From Brucella cytisi (lineage in GTDB: Bacteria > Pseudomonadota > Alphaproteobacteria > Rhizobiales > Rhizobiaceae): 64,000 bases of DNA. Made by a program: the position numbers and the translations under genes. Where the stretch lies: positions 2,518,001 to 2,582,000 of the forward strand of contig JAAVLQ010000001.1 in NCBI GenBank assembly GCA_012103075.1, read 5' to 3'. Positions 9,403-19,174 of this stretch are shown piece by piece (position 1 is the first letter of the stretch; every line of letters starts with the position of its first letter). The notes under the pieces are model-generated. The model ran no database searches. It saw only the letters and a program-made list of their open reading frames with translations, and was not told the DNA's origin.

Positions 9403-9825
9403 TCATATTCCGAAAGTTACAAGTCCATTCTCATCGATGGCCCGGGCCGGGTTCCATGCAATTTCCCGGGCGTGATCGTCAGGATCGGCGACATAGCCGC
9501 GAAAACCACCATGGCTCGGCGCGTCAGCCGAACGCACCAGTTTGCCACCAGCCCCAACCAACCGGTCCATCAGTGGCGCGACATCCGTTTCCAGTTCCAC
9601 ATTATGTGCAAGAGAAAATGCGCCGGGCTGCTGTAGGCCTTTGCGGTTCATATCGGTTTCGAGCGAAGCTTTCAGGAAGGTTCCGAGAACGAAACCGTTC
9701 ATCTGATAGAAGATGATTTCTTCATTCTCGAAAACAGGCACCCAGCCGAAGCCCTGCGTGTAAAAACGACGTGAGCGTTCAAGATCGGCGATGCCAAGCG
9801 TAATGACGGAGATTTGCTGTTTCAT
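9403..9825 (-). CDS. VOC (glyoxalase/bleomycin-resistance) family protein
   Basis: About 140 residues with two beta-alpha-beta-beta-beta units of the vicinal oxygen chelate fold. The N-terminus SVITLGIADLERSRRFYTQ and the later RGYVADPDDHAREIAWNP are typical. The reaction cannot be inferred; relatives range from dioxygenases to binding proteins. The ATG at 9825 is preferred over an upstream in-frame TTG at 9831 because an AAGG ribosome site is about 9 bases ahead of the ATG. The frame is intact. It stands alone between the phosphatase and the transglutaminase-like peptidase. Confidence 0.85.
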   Translation of the reverse strand: MKQQISVITLGIADLERSRRFYTQGFGWVPVFENEEIIFYQMNGFVLGTFLKASLETDMNRKGLQQPGAFSLAHNVELETDVAPLMDRLVGAGGKLVRSADAPSHGGFRGYVADPDDHAREIAWNPARAIDENGLVTFGI

Positions 9826-10032
9826 GACCAAGACCTTTTATTCTCCAATGCACCATTGCATCGGAGTGTAAGGTCAAGGGACTCGACGCATTTGCCGAAA
9901 TGAAAACAATTGCGAAGGCCAGCACCCGCTTTGCAACGGGGATCGGGCTAACCGCACCGACCTCTCCTTTTAGACCCGGAATGAATAGCACATTCCGGGA
10001 CGTTTTCAAAAACATATGGGGAAGGTTTTGTG

Positions 10033-10653
10033 TCAGCGTACCGAACCGACGAGGAGATTGTCCGGGCCTTCGATGGTAACCCAGCGACCGGTATCGTTGG
10101 CTGCCTGACGCTTCAGATAAGTATAATCGGTCTCGTTCCAGCGCATGACTTCATCGGTCAGATTGTCGAGAACGAAATCACCGCGATCCGTGCGAACGGT
10201 GAGGACTGCATGACCTTCGCCGTCCGGCTTGCGAACGACAGTGATCAGAAGATCGGTGATCGGAATGCCGGCCTTCTGCAATTCACGCTGCTTCAGCAGG
10301 ACGTAATCTTCGCAGTCACCAACGGTCGTCGGGTAAGCCCAGTATTCCTCGACGCCATAGATTTCCATGTCGGTCATCGGCTTGATGCGTTCATTGATCG
10401 AAAGATTGATCTCGACGATGCGCTGCCAGTTTGAATGGTTGAGCTGCAGTGTGCGGGTGTCGCGACTGGTGATGCCGCATTCCTTGGCTTCGCGCTTGCA
10501 GAATTCATAATGTCCAATCGGCTGCGAGGTCAGCTTGCCGGTCTGCATGAAGTCGCCGGAGGCAGCTTCCGCACCAAAGCTTGCCATCAGCAGCGAAACT
10601 GCAAAACCGGCGACTGCCATAATCTTTGTGGTCGAGCGAACAACGCAAAACAT
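10033..10653 (-). CDS. Transglutaminase-like cysteine peptidase (BTLCP), periplasmic
   Basis: A bacterial transglutaminase-like cysteine proteinase (PF06035 family; LapG of Pseudomonas is the studied relative that clips surface adhesins). It has a signal peptide of about 33 residues ending GAEA. The catalytic triad is visible as Cys in VGDCEDYVLLKQ, His in GEGHAVLTV and Asp in DFVLDNL. No LapD or large adhesin gene is in the window, so its substrate is unknown. The ATG at 10653 lies two codons inside a possible TTG start; the ATG gives a normal signal peptide. The frame is intact. Confidence 0.85.
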   Translation of the reverse strand: MFCVVRSTTKIMAVAGFAVSLLMASFGAEAASGDFMQTGKLTSQPIGHYEFCKREAKECGITSRDTRTLQLNHSNWQRIVEINLSINERIKPMTDMEIYGVEEYWAYPTTVGDCEDYVLLKQRELQKAGIPITDLLITVVRKPDGEGHAVLTVRTDRGDFVLDNLTDEVMRWNETDYTYLKRQAANDTGRWVTIEGPDNLLVGSVR

Positions 10654-10946
10654 ACTCAACGCCCTTTGGCTCTCGCCAGTTACTCATTTGTTAACGAAAC
10701 GTTAATGTCTGAAATACTCCAGAGTCAATTCAGTTCGCCTTGGGCACGCCGGACTTCTTAATTAATGGTTAACGAGGGTGGTGCCAAAAATTGCAATTAT
10801 TGATTGAATTTAGCGGCTGAGCGGAACCGATCAGGCGGTAAAAATCACTCATAATTTTGCCACGGTCCGGGCGCTTGTCTTTTGCCTCGAATAAGCCAAT
10901 GTTGGTGTCGACCGGATCGTAACGATCCCTTTGCAAAGGCCAAAAG

Positions 10947-12134
10947 ATGACAGGCGCAACGACGCGCAAGGCCACGGCAGACGACATAGATGCGCTCCTG
11001 CGCATCGAGGAGCGCTGTTTCGAGACGGACCGGATTTCTCGCCGTTCATTTCGCGCCCTCATCGCACGACCAACCGCAGAAACCATTGTTGCAACAATGG
11101 ATGGCACGGTCATCGGCTATGCGATGATTCTTTTCCGCCATGGCACCGCGCTTGCGCGACTTTACTCGATAGCCGTCGACCCGGAGGCCAAGGTCAAGGG
11201 CGTCGGCTCTCTTCTGTTGCAAGCGGCGGAAACGGCAGCTTACGACCACGACCGTCCGTTGCTGCGGCTGGAAGTGCGCGAGGATAATGAACGCGGTATC
11301 GCGCTTTACAAGCGGCATGGCTACCGCCCCATTGGACGCTATCTCGATTACTACGCTGACCATTCGGATGCGTTGCGTTTCGAAAAGACGGTTCGCGGTG
11401 ACATTTCACCCGTCACGGCCTTTCCCTATTACGAGCAGACGACTGATTTTACCTGCGGTGCAGCCTGCCTGATGATGGTGCTTGCCCGGCACAATCGGGA
11501 GACGCAGCTCGACCCCGTGCTGGAAGTCCGCCTTTGGCGCGATGCGACGACGATTTACATGATGTCGGGGCCGGGCGGTTGTGAGCCGTTTGGGCTTGCG
11601 GTCGCTGCGCATGAGCGCGGTCTGAAAGCATCGATCATCGTTTCCATCGAGGACATGCTTTTCCTGCAGTCGGTGCGTTCGGAGGAAAAGCGCAAGGTGA
11701 TGCAACTGGCGCAGACCGATTTCCGCCAGCGTACAGAAGCCTATGCAATTCCGGTGGACTATCGCGGTTTCACGCTGCACGACATTCTCGCTGCCTTGCG
11801 CCGTGGGGCGGCAGTGATCGTGCTGATCAGCGGTTATCATATGTTCGGCAAGAAAGTGCCGCACTGGGTGCTCGCCCATGGTGAAGATGGGCGGCATATT
11901 CTCATTCATGACCCTTGGGTGGAGGAAGAGCTCGGCGAAACCATTGCCGATGCTGCAAATGTCCCTGTTCCCTTCCACATTTTCGACCGCATCGCACGGT
12001 TCGGCAGTGATGGGCTCAGGGCGGCCGTTATTCTGGAAAAAGGACGGACTGATGACGATCTGCGTCATTCTGGTAGGGCGCCTCTCGGATATCGACAATG
12101 GGGCGACGCCGCACAAGGTCATGACCACGCGTGA
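10947..12134 (+). CDS. GNAT acetyltransferase fused to a peptidase C39-like domain
   Basis: Residues 8-150 form a RimI-like N-acetyltransferase (AVDPEAKVKGVGSLLLQAAE is the acetyl-CoA loop). Residues 155-370 form a papain-like C39 peptidase domain with Cys170 in TDFTCGAAC, His306 in VPHWVLAH and Asp322 in HDPWVE. The downstream RimK-type gene begins inside its 3' end. If one A is restored to the A5 run 12037-12041, this frame would stop at TGA 12050-12052, overlapping the next ATG as TGATG, which looks like the natural end; the last ~28 residues as read are then artefact. A cytoplasmic protein or peptide-modifying role with the ATP-grasp partner is inferred. Confidence 0.82.
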   Translation: MTGATTRKATADDIDALLRIEERCFETDRISRRSFRALIARPTAETIVATMDGTVIGYAMILFRHGTALARLYSIAVDPEAKVKGVGSLLLQAAETAAYDHDRPLLRLEVREDNERGIALYKRHGYRPIGRYLDYYADHSDALRFEKTVRGDISPVTAFPYYEQTTDFTCGAACLMMVLARHNRETQLDPVLEVRLWRDATTIYMMSGPGGCEPFGLAVAAHERGLKASIIVSIEDMLFLQSVRSEEKRKVMQLAQTDFRQRTEAYAIPVDYRGFTLHDILAALRRGAAVIVLISGYHMFGKKVPHWVLAHGEDGRHILIHDPWVEEELGETIADAANVPVPFHIFDRIARFGSDGLRAAVILEKGRTDDDLRHSGRAPLGYRQWGDAAQGHDHA

Positions 12135-13512
12135 CTATCTCGCGCATCCCGCTCTCTTCAATGGGCAGCTGCACCCGCGCATCATCAACCTGTCGCGCTC
12201 CTACGCCTATCAAAGCCGTGGCTATTACGCTTCGCTTCTGGCTGAAGCGGGGGGCATCGCATCATCCCTCTGTGGAAACGATGATCGATTTGTCGGAACG
12301 GCGACTTTATGAAAACGCTATTCCCGAACTCGAAGACATGCTGAACAAGGCGCTCGGCAAGCATCCGGACAGGGCGCCCGAAACAATCCACGTGCATTTC
12401 GGTCTTGCCGATAACCCCGAGTTTGAGCGCTTCGGACGGCTGCTCTTCGACTGGTTTCGCGCGCCGTCGCTGGAAGTCACGGTCAAGCCCGGTGAATGGG
12501 CGCGCATCCAGAAGATCGGCTTTGCGAATATCACCAAGTTTACCAAGGCGCAGAAGGAACGCTTCGAGGACGCACTTGATCGCTATACCCAGCGTGAGTG
12601 GCGCGCCGCGCGACCAAAGGTCCCGGCGCGCTATTCCTTCGCAACGCTATGCGATCCGAAAGAGCCAATGCCGCCTTCGACCGTTTCAACGCTGAAGCAT
12701 TGGGCAAGAATCGCAGCCCGGCTCGGAGTGGAAGTAGAGCCGATCGGCAAGCGCGATCTGCCGCGGCTTGCCAACTATGACGCACTGTTCATCCGTGAGA
12801 CGACATCGATCTCCAATCACACCTACCGTTTCGCCCGGCGGGCGCAGCAGGAAAAAACATGCCGGTGATTGATGATCCAATTTCCATGATCCGCTGCACC
12901 AACAAAGTTTATCTGCACGAATTGATGCAGGCGAACGACGTGGCGGTTCCGCCGACGGTGATGATTGCAGGTGAGGAGGATCTGGAACGCGCTGCCGACA
13001 TGCTCGGCTTTCCGATGGTCATCAAGATACCGGATTCGTCATTTTCGCGCGGCGTGAAGAAGGTGAAGGATTTTGCCGAACTGAAAGCGCTCGCCACTTT
13101 ATGGCTGGAGGATAGTGATCTTCTGCTGGCGCAGAAATACATGCCGACGAAGTTCGACTGGCGTGTTGGCGTTCTCGACGGAAAGCCGCTTTTCATCTGC
13201 CAGTACATGATGGCCAAGAACCATTGGCAGATCGTCAAGCACGATACGGGCGGCAAGCCTCTGGAAGGCGGGTTTCGTTCCTATGCGCTGGGCGATGCGC
13301 CGCCATCGGTTCTGGAAACCGGGCTACGCGCGGCACGCTGCATCGGCGACGGGCTCTATGGCGTCGATCTGAAGGAAACGGACGATGGCGTGGTGGTGAT
13401 CGAGGTCAACGACAATCCCAATCTTGAACACGGGATCGAGGATGCCGCCGAAAAGGACGAGGTCTGGATCAAGCTGACCCGCTGGTTCACCGACCGGCTG
13501 GATCGGAAATAG
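12052..13512 (+). CDS. RimK-family ATP-grasp protein (three apparent base losses)
   Basis: An ATP-grasp amide ligase with a RimK-like N-terminal domain (VILVGRLSDIDNGATPHKVM) and a C-terminal ATP-grasp core: VIKIPDSSFSRGVKKV for nucleotide binding and VVVIEVNDNPNLEHGIED for magnesium binding. RimK enzymes add glutamate to ribosomal protein S6, but this longer subfamily (about 487 residues after correction) has unknown substrates. Losses lie at about 12250-12270 (two bases) and at A6 12852-12857. It appears translationally coupled to the GNAT-C39 gene, so the two products probably act on the same peptide or protein. Confidence 0.82.
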
Positions 13513-13613
13513 GCATCTCACCCAAAAGTGGGAACCTATTTTGGGGCGAGGAAATGCCGAAAACAATTCGATGGAGCATTTCTAACGATCGAACTTAGAT
13601 CGGAAATGCTCCA
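13513..13613. repeat. REP-like repeat copy 2 plus adjacent palindrome
   Basis: Copy 2 (13513-13559) contains CCCAAAAGTGGGAACCTATT and begins directly after the RimK-type stop codon. It is followed by a separate palindrome (13571-13613) with perfect 12-bp arms ATGGAGCATTTC/GAAATGCTCCAT. Confidence 0.65.
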
Positions 13614-13644
13614 TATCCAACAGTCGGACGAAATGTCGCCAAAA

Positions 13645-14001
13645 TCAAAGCGGCGTAAAGCAGACCTTGGTGTGTCCCGCGCCGATGAAGCCAAGGCGGC
13701 CTGCGGCACCCTTCGACAGATCGAGGACGCGTCCCTTGATGAACGGGCCGCGATCGTTGATGCGCACGACGAGTGACTTGCCGTTTCTCTGATTGGTAAC
13801 CTTGACCTTACTGCCAAGCGGCAGGGTGCGGTGTGCTGCGGTCAGGCCGGCTGGGTTCATACGTTCACCCGAAGCCGTACGGGAAGTGAGGGCGTACCAC
13901 GAGGCACCGCCGCATTGCTGTGCTGAAGCCTCGATTGCGGTGGTCGCGAGAAGACCGGTTGCCGCAACGGCGAGCATAGCCATACGGGTCTTGAAAGTCA
14001 T
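13645..14001 (-). CDS. rlpA: Short RlpA-like double-psi beta-barrel protein
   Basis: 118 residues with a signal peptide of about 27 residues ending ASA, then a double-psi beta-barrel of the RlpA type: [34 protein letters not shown] and [19 protein letters not shown]. The conserved His (AAHRTLP) and Asp (NDRGPF) that catalyse glycan cleavage in lytic transglycosylase members are present. It lacks the C-terminal SPOR domain of E. coli RlpA and has no lipobox, so it is a minimal periplasmic peptidoglycan enzyme. The frame is intact. The symbol is by family. Confidence 0.82.
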   Translation of the reverse strand: MTFKTRMAMLAVAATGLLATTAIEASAQQCGGASWYALTSRTASGERMNPAGLTAAHRTLPLGSKVKVTNQRNGKSLVVRINDRGPFIKGRVLDLSKGAAGRLGFIGAGHTKVCFTPL

Positions 14002-14564
14002 GCCAGATCCACTAGTTGTTAACGGGGTGTCCCACAGTTGTCGCTGAGAAAGACAATCGCGAACTGGAATCTAAATGTGGCGCTGGCGTGGTTTGAATGA
14101 GAACATTATGCGATAATTGAATCTATATCGCATCGGGAAAATCATCCTATACTAAACGTTGTTTATTTAATCAGATAAACATAACCAAGGAATATTAGGA
14201 AAGATTCTGTTTGGTTGCTGTCGTGCCGTTTACGATTCGTTAGGAATCTGCGGCAACCTTTGCTGCGCCTTGTTTTCGCGCATTGATTGCAAGAAGAACT
14301 GCTTACCCGGACGGAGGTTCGGTGCGATTGCGTTGCAATTTTTATTTGTAGAACAAGTTTTCATCCTGAGTGGCAAAGTTAAGGAAATAAGGCATTTCGG
14401 GGGCAAAGCTGCAATTTATGACTGTGTTTTACAATTCCTTACCGGTCTCAAAAGTTATCCACAGGGGCTGAAAGGCAGTGGGATGACATTTCTTTGACCG
14501 CTGTGAACCTGCACGAAAGCGCCAGAATCCTGTTATAAGCGTCCAGATCAGACGATGGAACGCC
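14002..14564. other. Gene-free stretch upstream of rlpA
   Basis: No convincing gene. A CCACTAG heptamer lies just upstream of rlpA. The middle (about 14100-14210) is AT-rich. A perfect DnaA-box nonamer TTATCCACA is at 14455-14463, but it is single and no second box or AT-rich unwinding region flanks it. Confidence 0.5.
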
Positions 14565-14983
14565 ATGCAGGACCACCCGGAAAAAGACAGGATCGAGACC
14601 GCTTCACCAGCAATTTCGGCGGGTAAGCGGATACTCTATCTTTGCCTCGGCTTCCTGATGCTGGCGCTTGGCATCATCGGTGCTTTCCTGCCGGTCATGC
14701 CAACAACGATCTTCATCATTTTTTTGCCGCGTGGTTCTTTGCACGATCATCGCCGAAGCTTGAGGCTCGCCTGCTTGCCGATCAGCGTTTTGGTCCTCTG
14801 GTCATAAAATGGCGTGAGCGTGGAGCCATTCCGCCACGTGCAAAGCTCTATGCCTGTCTTGGTATGACGGTCGGTTATGGCCTGTTCTGGTGGGGCGCGA
14901 AACCCGGCTGGCTGCTGGCAACATCGGTAACTGTTTTCATGCTCGGCTCGGCTGTTTACGTGCTTTCGCGTCCGAGCGAATAA
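14565..14983 (+). CDS. YbaN/DUF454 family inner membrane protein (one apparent frameshift)
   Basis: A small membrane protein of unknown function with the DUF454 signature: GFLMLALGIIGAFLPVMPTT, then AAWFFARSSPKLE, and two hydrophobic C-terminal segments (YGLFWWGAKPGWLLATSVTV region). About three transmembrane helices are likely. The T7 run 14719-14725 has a length error that shifts the frame between the halves. The corrected length is about 139 residues. It lies 60 bases ahead of the aminotransferase gene on the same strand. Confidence 0.82.
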
Positions 14984-15043
14984 TGGCTTCAACCACACCA
15001 GCGATCGCGATAAGAGTGGCCGAAACCACCATGGGAGCCGCCA

Positions 15044-16214
15044 ATGTCCTTGTCTGCCGTCAATCCGCTGATTAATCGCCTTTCCGCGCCGCCCATTCCA
15101 GCGGTGCAGGCCCGGGCGCGGGGGACTATGACGGGTCGCGTGGTGCTCTGATTGATTTGTCGCAAGCTGTTCCCGGCTATCCTCCGCATCCAGACATGCT
15201 GCACTTTCTCGGCGAGGCAGCCGGATCGGTCGCCTCTGCCGGTTACGGTCCGATTGAGGGCGAAAAGGTTCTGCGCGAAGCCTATGCTGCGCATGTCGGA
15301 CAACTCTATCGCGCGCAGATCGATGCCTCCAACGTCCATATTACATCCGGCTGCAATCAGGCCTTTATCGCTGCCATCATGTGTGTGGCGCAAAGCGGCG
15401 ATAGGGTGCTGACCACCGATCCATTCTATTTCAACCATCGTTCATCGCTGGAAATGCTCGGCATCGATTCAGGTTCGGTGCCCTGCCATGCCCAGAATGG
15501 TTTCATCCCAAGCGCGGAAGATTTCCGGGCTGTGCTTCGTCCGGTATTGCGGCGCTGGCGCTTGTTTCCCCGAACAACCCAACCGGGGCGATTTATTCGG
15601 CGGGACTGTTATCGGAAATCTATGCTCTCTGCCGCGACAATGGAACATGGCTCATTCTGGACGAGACCTATCGCGATTTTATGGCTGATCCCAATGAACC
15701 GCCGCATCGGCTTTTTGACGAGGCGGACTGGCCGTCGCATCTGATCCAGCTTTACAGCTTCTCAAAATCGTTCTGCATTCCGGGGCACCGGCTTGGTGCG
15801 ATTGTCGCGGGCCGGGCGATGGTCGAGAACGTTGCAAAAGTCATGGACAATCTGCAGATATGCGCAGGCCGCGCGCCACAGATCGCAGTTGCACGCGCCA
15901 TCGAGCCGTTGACCGGCTGGCGTGACGATAATCGCGGCGAGATTGCAAGGCGTGCCTCTGCATTGCGGTCGGTCATGGCCAATATCGAAGGCTGGCATGT
16001 GGAGGCGGTTGGAGCCTACTTCGCCTTCGTCCGTCACCCATATCCTGATGCCTCATCGGTCGAGGTTGCCGAGCGCCTTGCGAAGTCACTTGGCGTCATC
16101 ACCTTGCCGGGCCGGTTCTTCGGTGATGGGCAGGAAGCATTTCTGCGCTTTGCCTTCGCCAATGTCGATGTTTCGGGGATTGAAGATCTCGGTGCGCGTT
16201 TGCCGCATTTCTAA
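15044..16214 (+). CDS. Class I/II PLP-dependent aminotransferase (two apparent frameshifts)
   Basis: A fold-type I pyridoxal-phosphate aminotransferase, about 390 residues after correction. DLSQAVPGYPPHPDML begins the small domain. SGCNQAFIAAIM, SPNNPTGAIYSAG and ILDETYRDF carry the cofactor-contact Asn and Asp. SFSKSFCIPGHRLG contains the Schiff-base Lys. Breaks lie at the G5 run 15120-15124 and near 15543 (one G missing at each). The amino donor cannot be assigned. The ATG at 15044 has GGGAG about 8 bases ahead. Confidence 0.85.
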
Positions 16215-16281
16215 GAGCATTTCCAGCAAAAGTGCGAAGTGGTTTTGCGTCGGATAATGCATACAAACAAAGAGATAGGTC
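16215..16281. repeat. REP-like repeat copy 3
   Basis: GAGCATTTCCAGC followed by AAAAGTGCGAAGTGGTTTTG, an ATAATGC half and the tail ACAAACAAAGAGATAG. It starts immediately after the aminotransferase stop. It is nearly the same as copy 1. Confidence 0.75.
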
Positions 16282-16389
16282 GGTTCCGCGATTCTGTGTT
16301 AACCGGAACCGCTCAAGCGCTGAAATCTTTGCCGGTTCAGGGACCGGCAGAACCCCACAAAATCACTGGCAAGCGGCTCTGATACAAAC

Positions 16390-16418
16390 CTGTAACAATA
16401 GTGTCATATGAATGTAAT
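16390..16418 (+). promoter_or_regulatory. Pho box upstream of pstS
   Basis: Three direct half-sites with exact 11-base spacing: CTGTAAC (16390), GTGTCAT (16401) and ATGTAAT (16412). This is the PhoB-box layout known from enterics and rhizobia, where it replaces a -35 element. TAATAT at 16415-16420 overlaps the third site and could be the -10. PhoB encoded at the end of this operon would bind here under phosphate limitation. Confidence 0.75.
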
Positions 16419-16484
16419 ATAGAGCGCGTAGAGGGCTAACGACGCCACATCGTCATATGTCTTTTACAACAGGAGCCGCAGCTC

Positions 16485-17530
16485 ATGAACAAGATGATTT
16501 CCTCGACCGCAGCGATTGCCATCGCTGCTGTTATGTCGGTTTCCGCCGCTCAGGCGCGCGATCAGATTCAGGTTGCCGGTTCCTCGACCGTTCTGCCTTA
16601 TGCAAAAATCGTCGCCGAAACGTTCGGCGAAACCTTTCCGAACTTCAAGACACCGGTTGTTGAATCGGGCGGTTCGGGCGCAGGCATCAAAGAATTCTGC
16701 AAGGGCGTCGGTGAAAACACCATCGATATCGCCAATGCATCGCGCGCCATGAAGGACTCGGAACTGAAGTCATGCATCGACGCTGGCGTCAAGGATGTTC
16801 AGGAAGTGCGCTTCGGCTATGACGGCATCGTCTTCGCGACCGACGCCAAGGGTCCGGATTGGAAGCTGAAGCCGGAAGATGTCTACAAGGCTCTCGCAGC
16901 CAAGCTCGTCGTCGACGGCAAGCTGGTCGACAATCCAAACACCAAGTGGAACGAGGTCAACCCGAACCTTCCGGACTGGGACATTGCTGCCTATATCCCG
17001 GGCGAAAAGCACGGCACCCGCGAAGTGTTTGAAGAAAAGGTTCTTGCCGACGGCTGCAAGCACTCCGGCGCTCTGGACGAAATCAAGAAGACCGGTCTTG
17101 ACGACAAGGCTGCCGCTTCCGCCTGTATCGCAGTGCGCAAGGACGGCAAAGCTGTCGACATCGACGGCGATTATGCCGAAACGCTCGCCCGCATCGACTC
17201 CAACAAGACCGGCGTTGGTGTATTCGGCCTCTACTTCTTCGAAAACAACGCTGACAAGCTGAAGGTTGCGACCGTCAACGACATCACCCCTTCGGCTGAA
17301 ACCGTCGCTTCGGGCGAATATCCGGTGTCGCGTCCACTGTTCTTCTACGTGAAGAAGGCTCACCTAGGCGTTATCCCGGTCTGAAGGAATATGTTGAGTT
17401 CTTCCTGAATGACCAGATGATCGGTCCTGACGGCCCGCTCGCCGAATATGGTCTGGTTCCGGCTCCGGACGCAGAACGTGAAGCACAGCGCGCCGCCTTC
17501 ACCGAAGGCAAGACGCTGGCTGCGAAGTAA
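16485..17530 (+). CDS. pstS: Periplasmic phosphate-binding protein PstS (one apparent frameshift)
   Basis: The soluble receptor of the high-affinity phosphate ABC transporter. A Sec signal peptide ends SAAQA at about residue 24. The phosphate site starts with VAGSSTVLPYAKIV, and VVESGGSGAGIKEFCKG follows. One C is missing at CCC 17376-17378, after which the C-terminal ~50 residues (GLKEYVEFFLNDQ and on) continue in another frame to TAA at 17528. The corrected length is 348. The good ribosome site AGGAGC precedes the ATG. A Pho box lies about 70 bases upstream. Confidence 0.94.
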
Positions 17531-17543
17531 GTTTTAATCTGTG

Positions 17544-17572
17544 GAACGCGGGGATGACGAATCTCCGCGTTC
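17544..17572 (+). other. Intercistronic hairpin after pstS
   Basis: A stem GAACGCGG/CCGCGTTC, extendable with a wobble pair, lies 14 bases after the pstS stop and is followed by a T-rich stretch. Such hairpins often stabilise the binding-protein message or partly terminate before the permease genes. Confidence 0.6.
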
Positions 17573-17681
17573 TTCTCCTTTCGCGCCTTTGCACTATGAC
17601 AGGCGCATCCGCGTGGAACGGTATGGGTGGAAGCTGCACCTCAAAACCGTCCGCATTCATCAGGGCAACCGGGGAAATTGA

Positions 17682-19174
17682 ATGTCCTTCTTTCTGGTTC
17701 TCGTCAGTATCGTTGCAATCGGGCTGATCGGATTCTTCATAGGCCGCCAGCGTGCCGTTGCACTGGACAAGGCGCAGTCTGCTTCCGCAAAAGCCTCGCC
17801 GACCGAGAAAATGCATTCCCGCCCGCATTATCATGGCTGGTGGGTTTTCCTCGTTTCTGCATTGCCTGCGATTCTGTTTCTCGCTGTATGGGCCGTTGGA
17901 ACGTCGGTCTATCTCGATCACAGCGCGACCGCCCGTCTGCCGGATGCTATCGAGGACGGCTCCTTCACCAATCGCAGCCTGCAGCTTGGCATGGTGCGTG
18001 GTCTGGCCAACGGGCTTGACCGGCTGACGCCTGCCGAACTGGAAAGCTTCCCGGCAAACTATCAGGATGCTCGCGCCGTTCTTGCATCCAAGGGCGTGGC
18101 GCTCGCGACTGAAGGCCGGGATTACATGGTGCCTATCGCGCTTTACCTGAAAAAGGCAACGGCGCTGACACACACCATCGGTTCAGCTGTTTCCTTGGTG
18201 ATCGCCATCGCAGGCCTGATCTTCGGCCTTTCCACGATCAGCCGCCGCATGCGTGCACGCAACAATGTCGAGCGGATCGTTCTCTGGGGGCTGATCGCCG
18301 CATCCGGTATCGCCATTCTGACGACCGTCGGCATCATCTGCTCGATGCTGTTCCAGACGATCAGTTTCTTCCAGTCAGTCTCGCCGTGGGAGTTCTTCTT
18401 CGGCACTGTATGGGACCCGCGCTTTGCCGCCGCCGGCTCGGGTGGTGAGACAGGCCAGTTCGGTCTCATTCCGCTTCTGGCTGGTACACTTTACATCGCC
18501 CTTGTGGCCATGCTGTTCGCTGTTCCAGTCGGCTTGTTTTCGGCCATCTACATGGCAGAATATGCGTCGCCCCGAGTGCGCACGATCGTCAAGCCGGTCC
18601 TTGAGCTTCTGGCCGGTATTCCCAGCATCGTCTACGGTTTCTTCGCCCTTGTGACAGTCGGACCTTTCCTGCGCGATCTCTCGATTGCCATTGCAGGCGG
18701 TCAGGGCTTCATCATGGCGCAGAGCGTTCTGACCGCTGGTCTCGTCATGGGTGTGATGCTGATCCCCTTCGTGTCCTCGCTCTCCGATGACATTATCACA
18801 GCCGTGCCGCGGACATTGCGCGACGGTTCGCTTGGTCTTGGCGCAACCCGCTCCGAAACCGTCAAACGTGTTGTCCTTCCTGCCGCTTTGCCCGGAATTG
18901 TCGGCGCGCTTCTGATGACCGCATCCCGTGCCATCGGCGAAACCATGATCGTGGTTCTTGCCGCCGGTGTTGCGGCACGCATCAATATCAATCCTTTCGA
19001 AGCGATGACCACCATCACGGTGAAATCGTCAACCAGCTCACCGGCGACCTTGAGTTCAACTCGCCGCAAACGCTGGTGGCCTTTGCACTCGGCATCACGC
19101 TTTTCGTCCTGACGCTGATCATGAACATCTTTGCGCTGCATATCGTGCGCAAGTACCGGGAGCAGTACGAATAA
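17682..19174 (+). CDS. pstC: Phosphate ABC transporter permease PstC (one apparent frameshift)
   Basis: An inner-membrane permease forming the channel with PstA. At about 497 residues it is far longer than the 319-residue E. coli protein: an N-terminal extension with two extra hydrophobic segments and a polar stretch (about residues 85-145) precedes the permease core. The core has the EAA-like loop LGLGATRSETVKRVVLPAAL and ASRAIGETMIVVLAAG. One A is missing near 19023-19025; the corrected C-terminus ends RKYREQYE. The stop overlaps the pstA start as TAATG. Confidence 0.92.

Noticed and set aside
14455..14463. Perfect DnaA box TTATCCACA in a gene-poor, partly AT-rich region
   Set aside because: Only one box was found, with no cluster and no origin-linked genes nearby, so a replication origin is not supported.
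14270..14497. Possible small gene of 75 codons upstream of the DUF454 gene
   Set aside because: Composition and residues look non-coding, there is no good ribosome site and no family resemblance.
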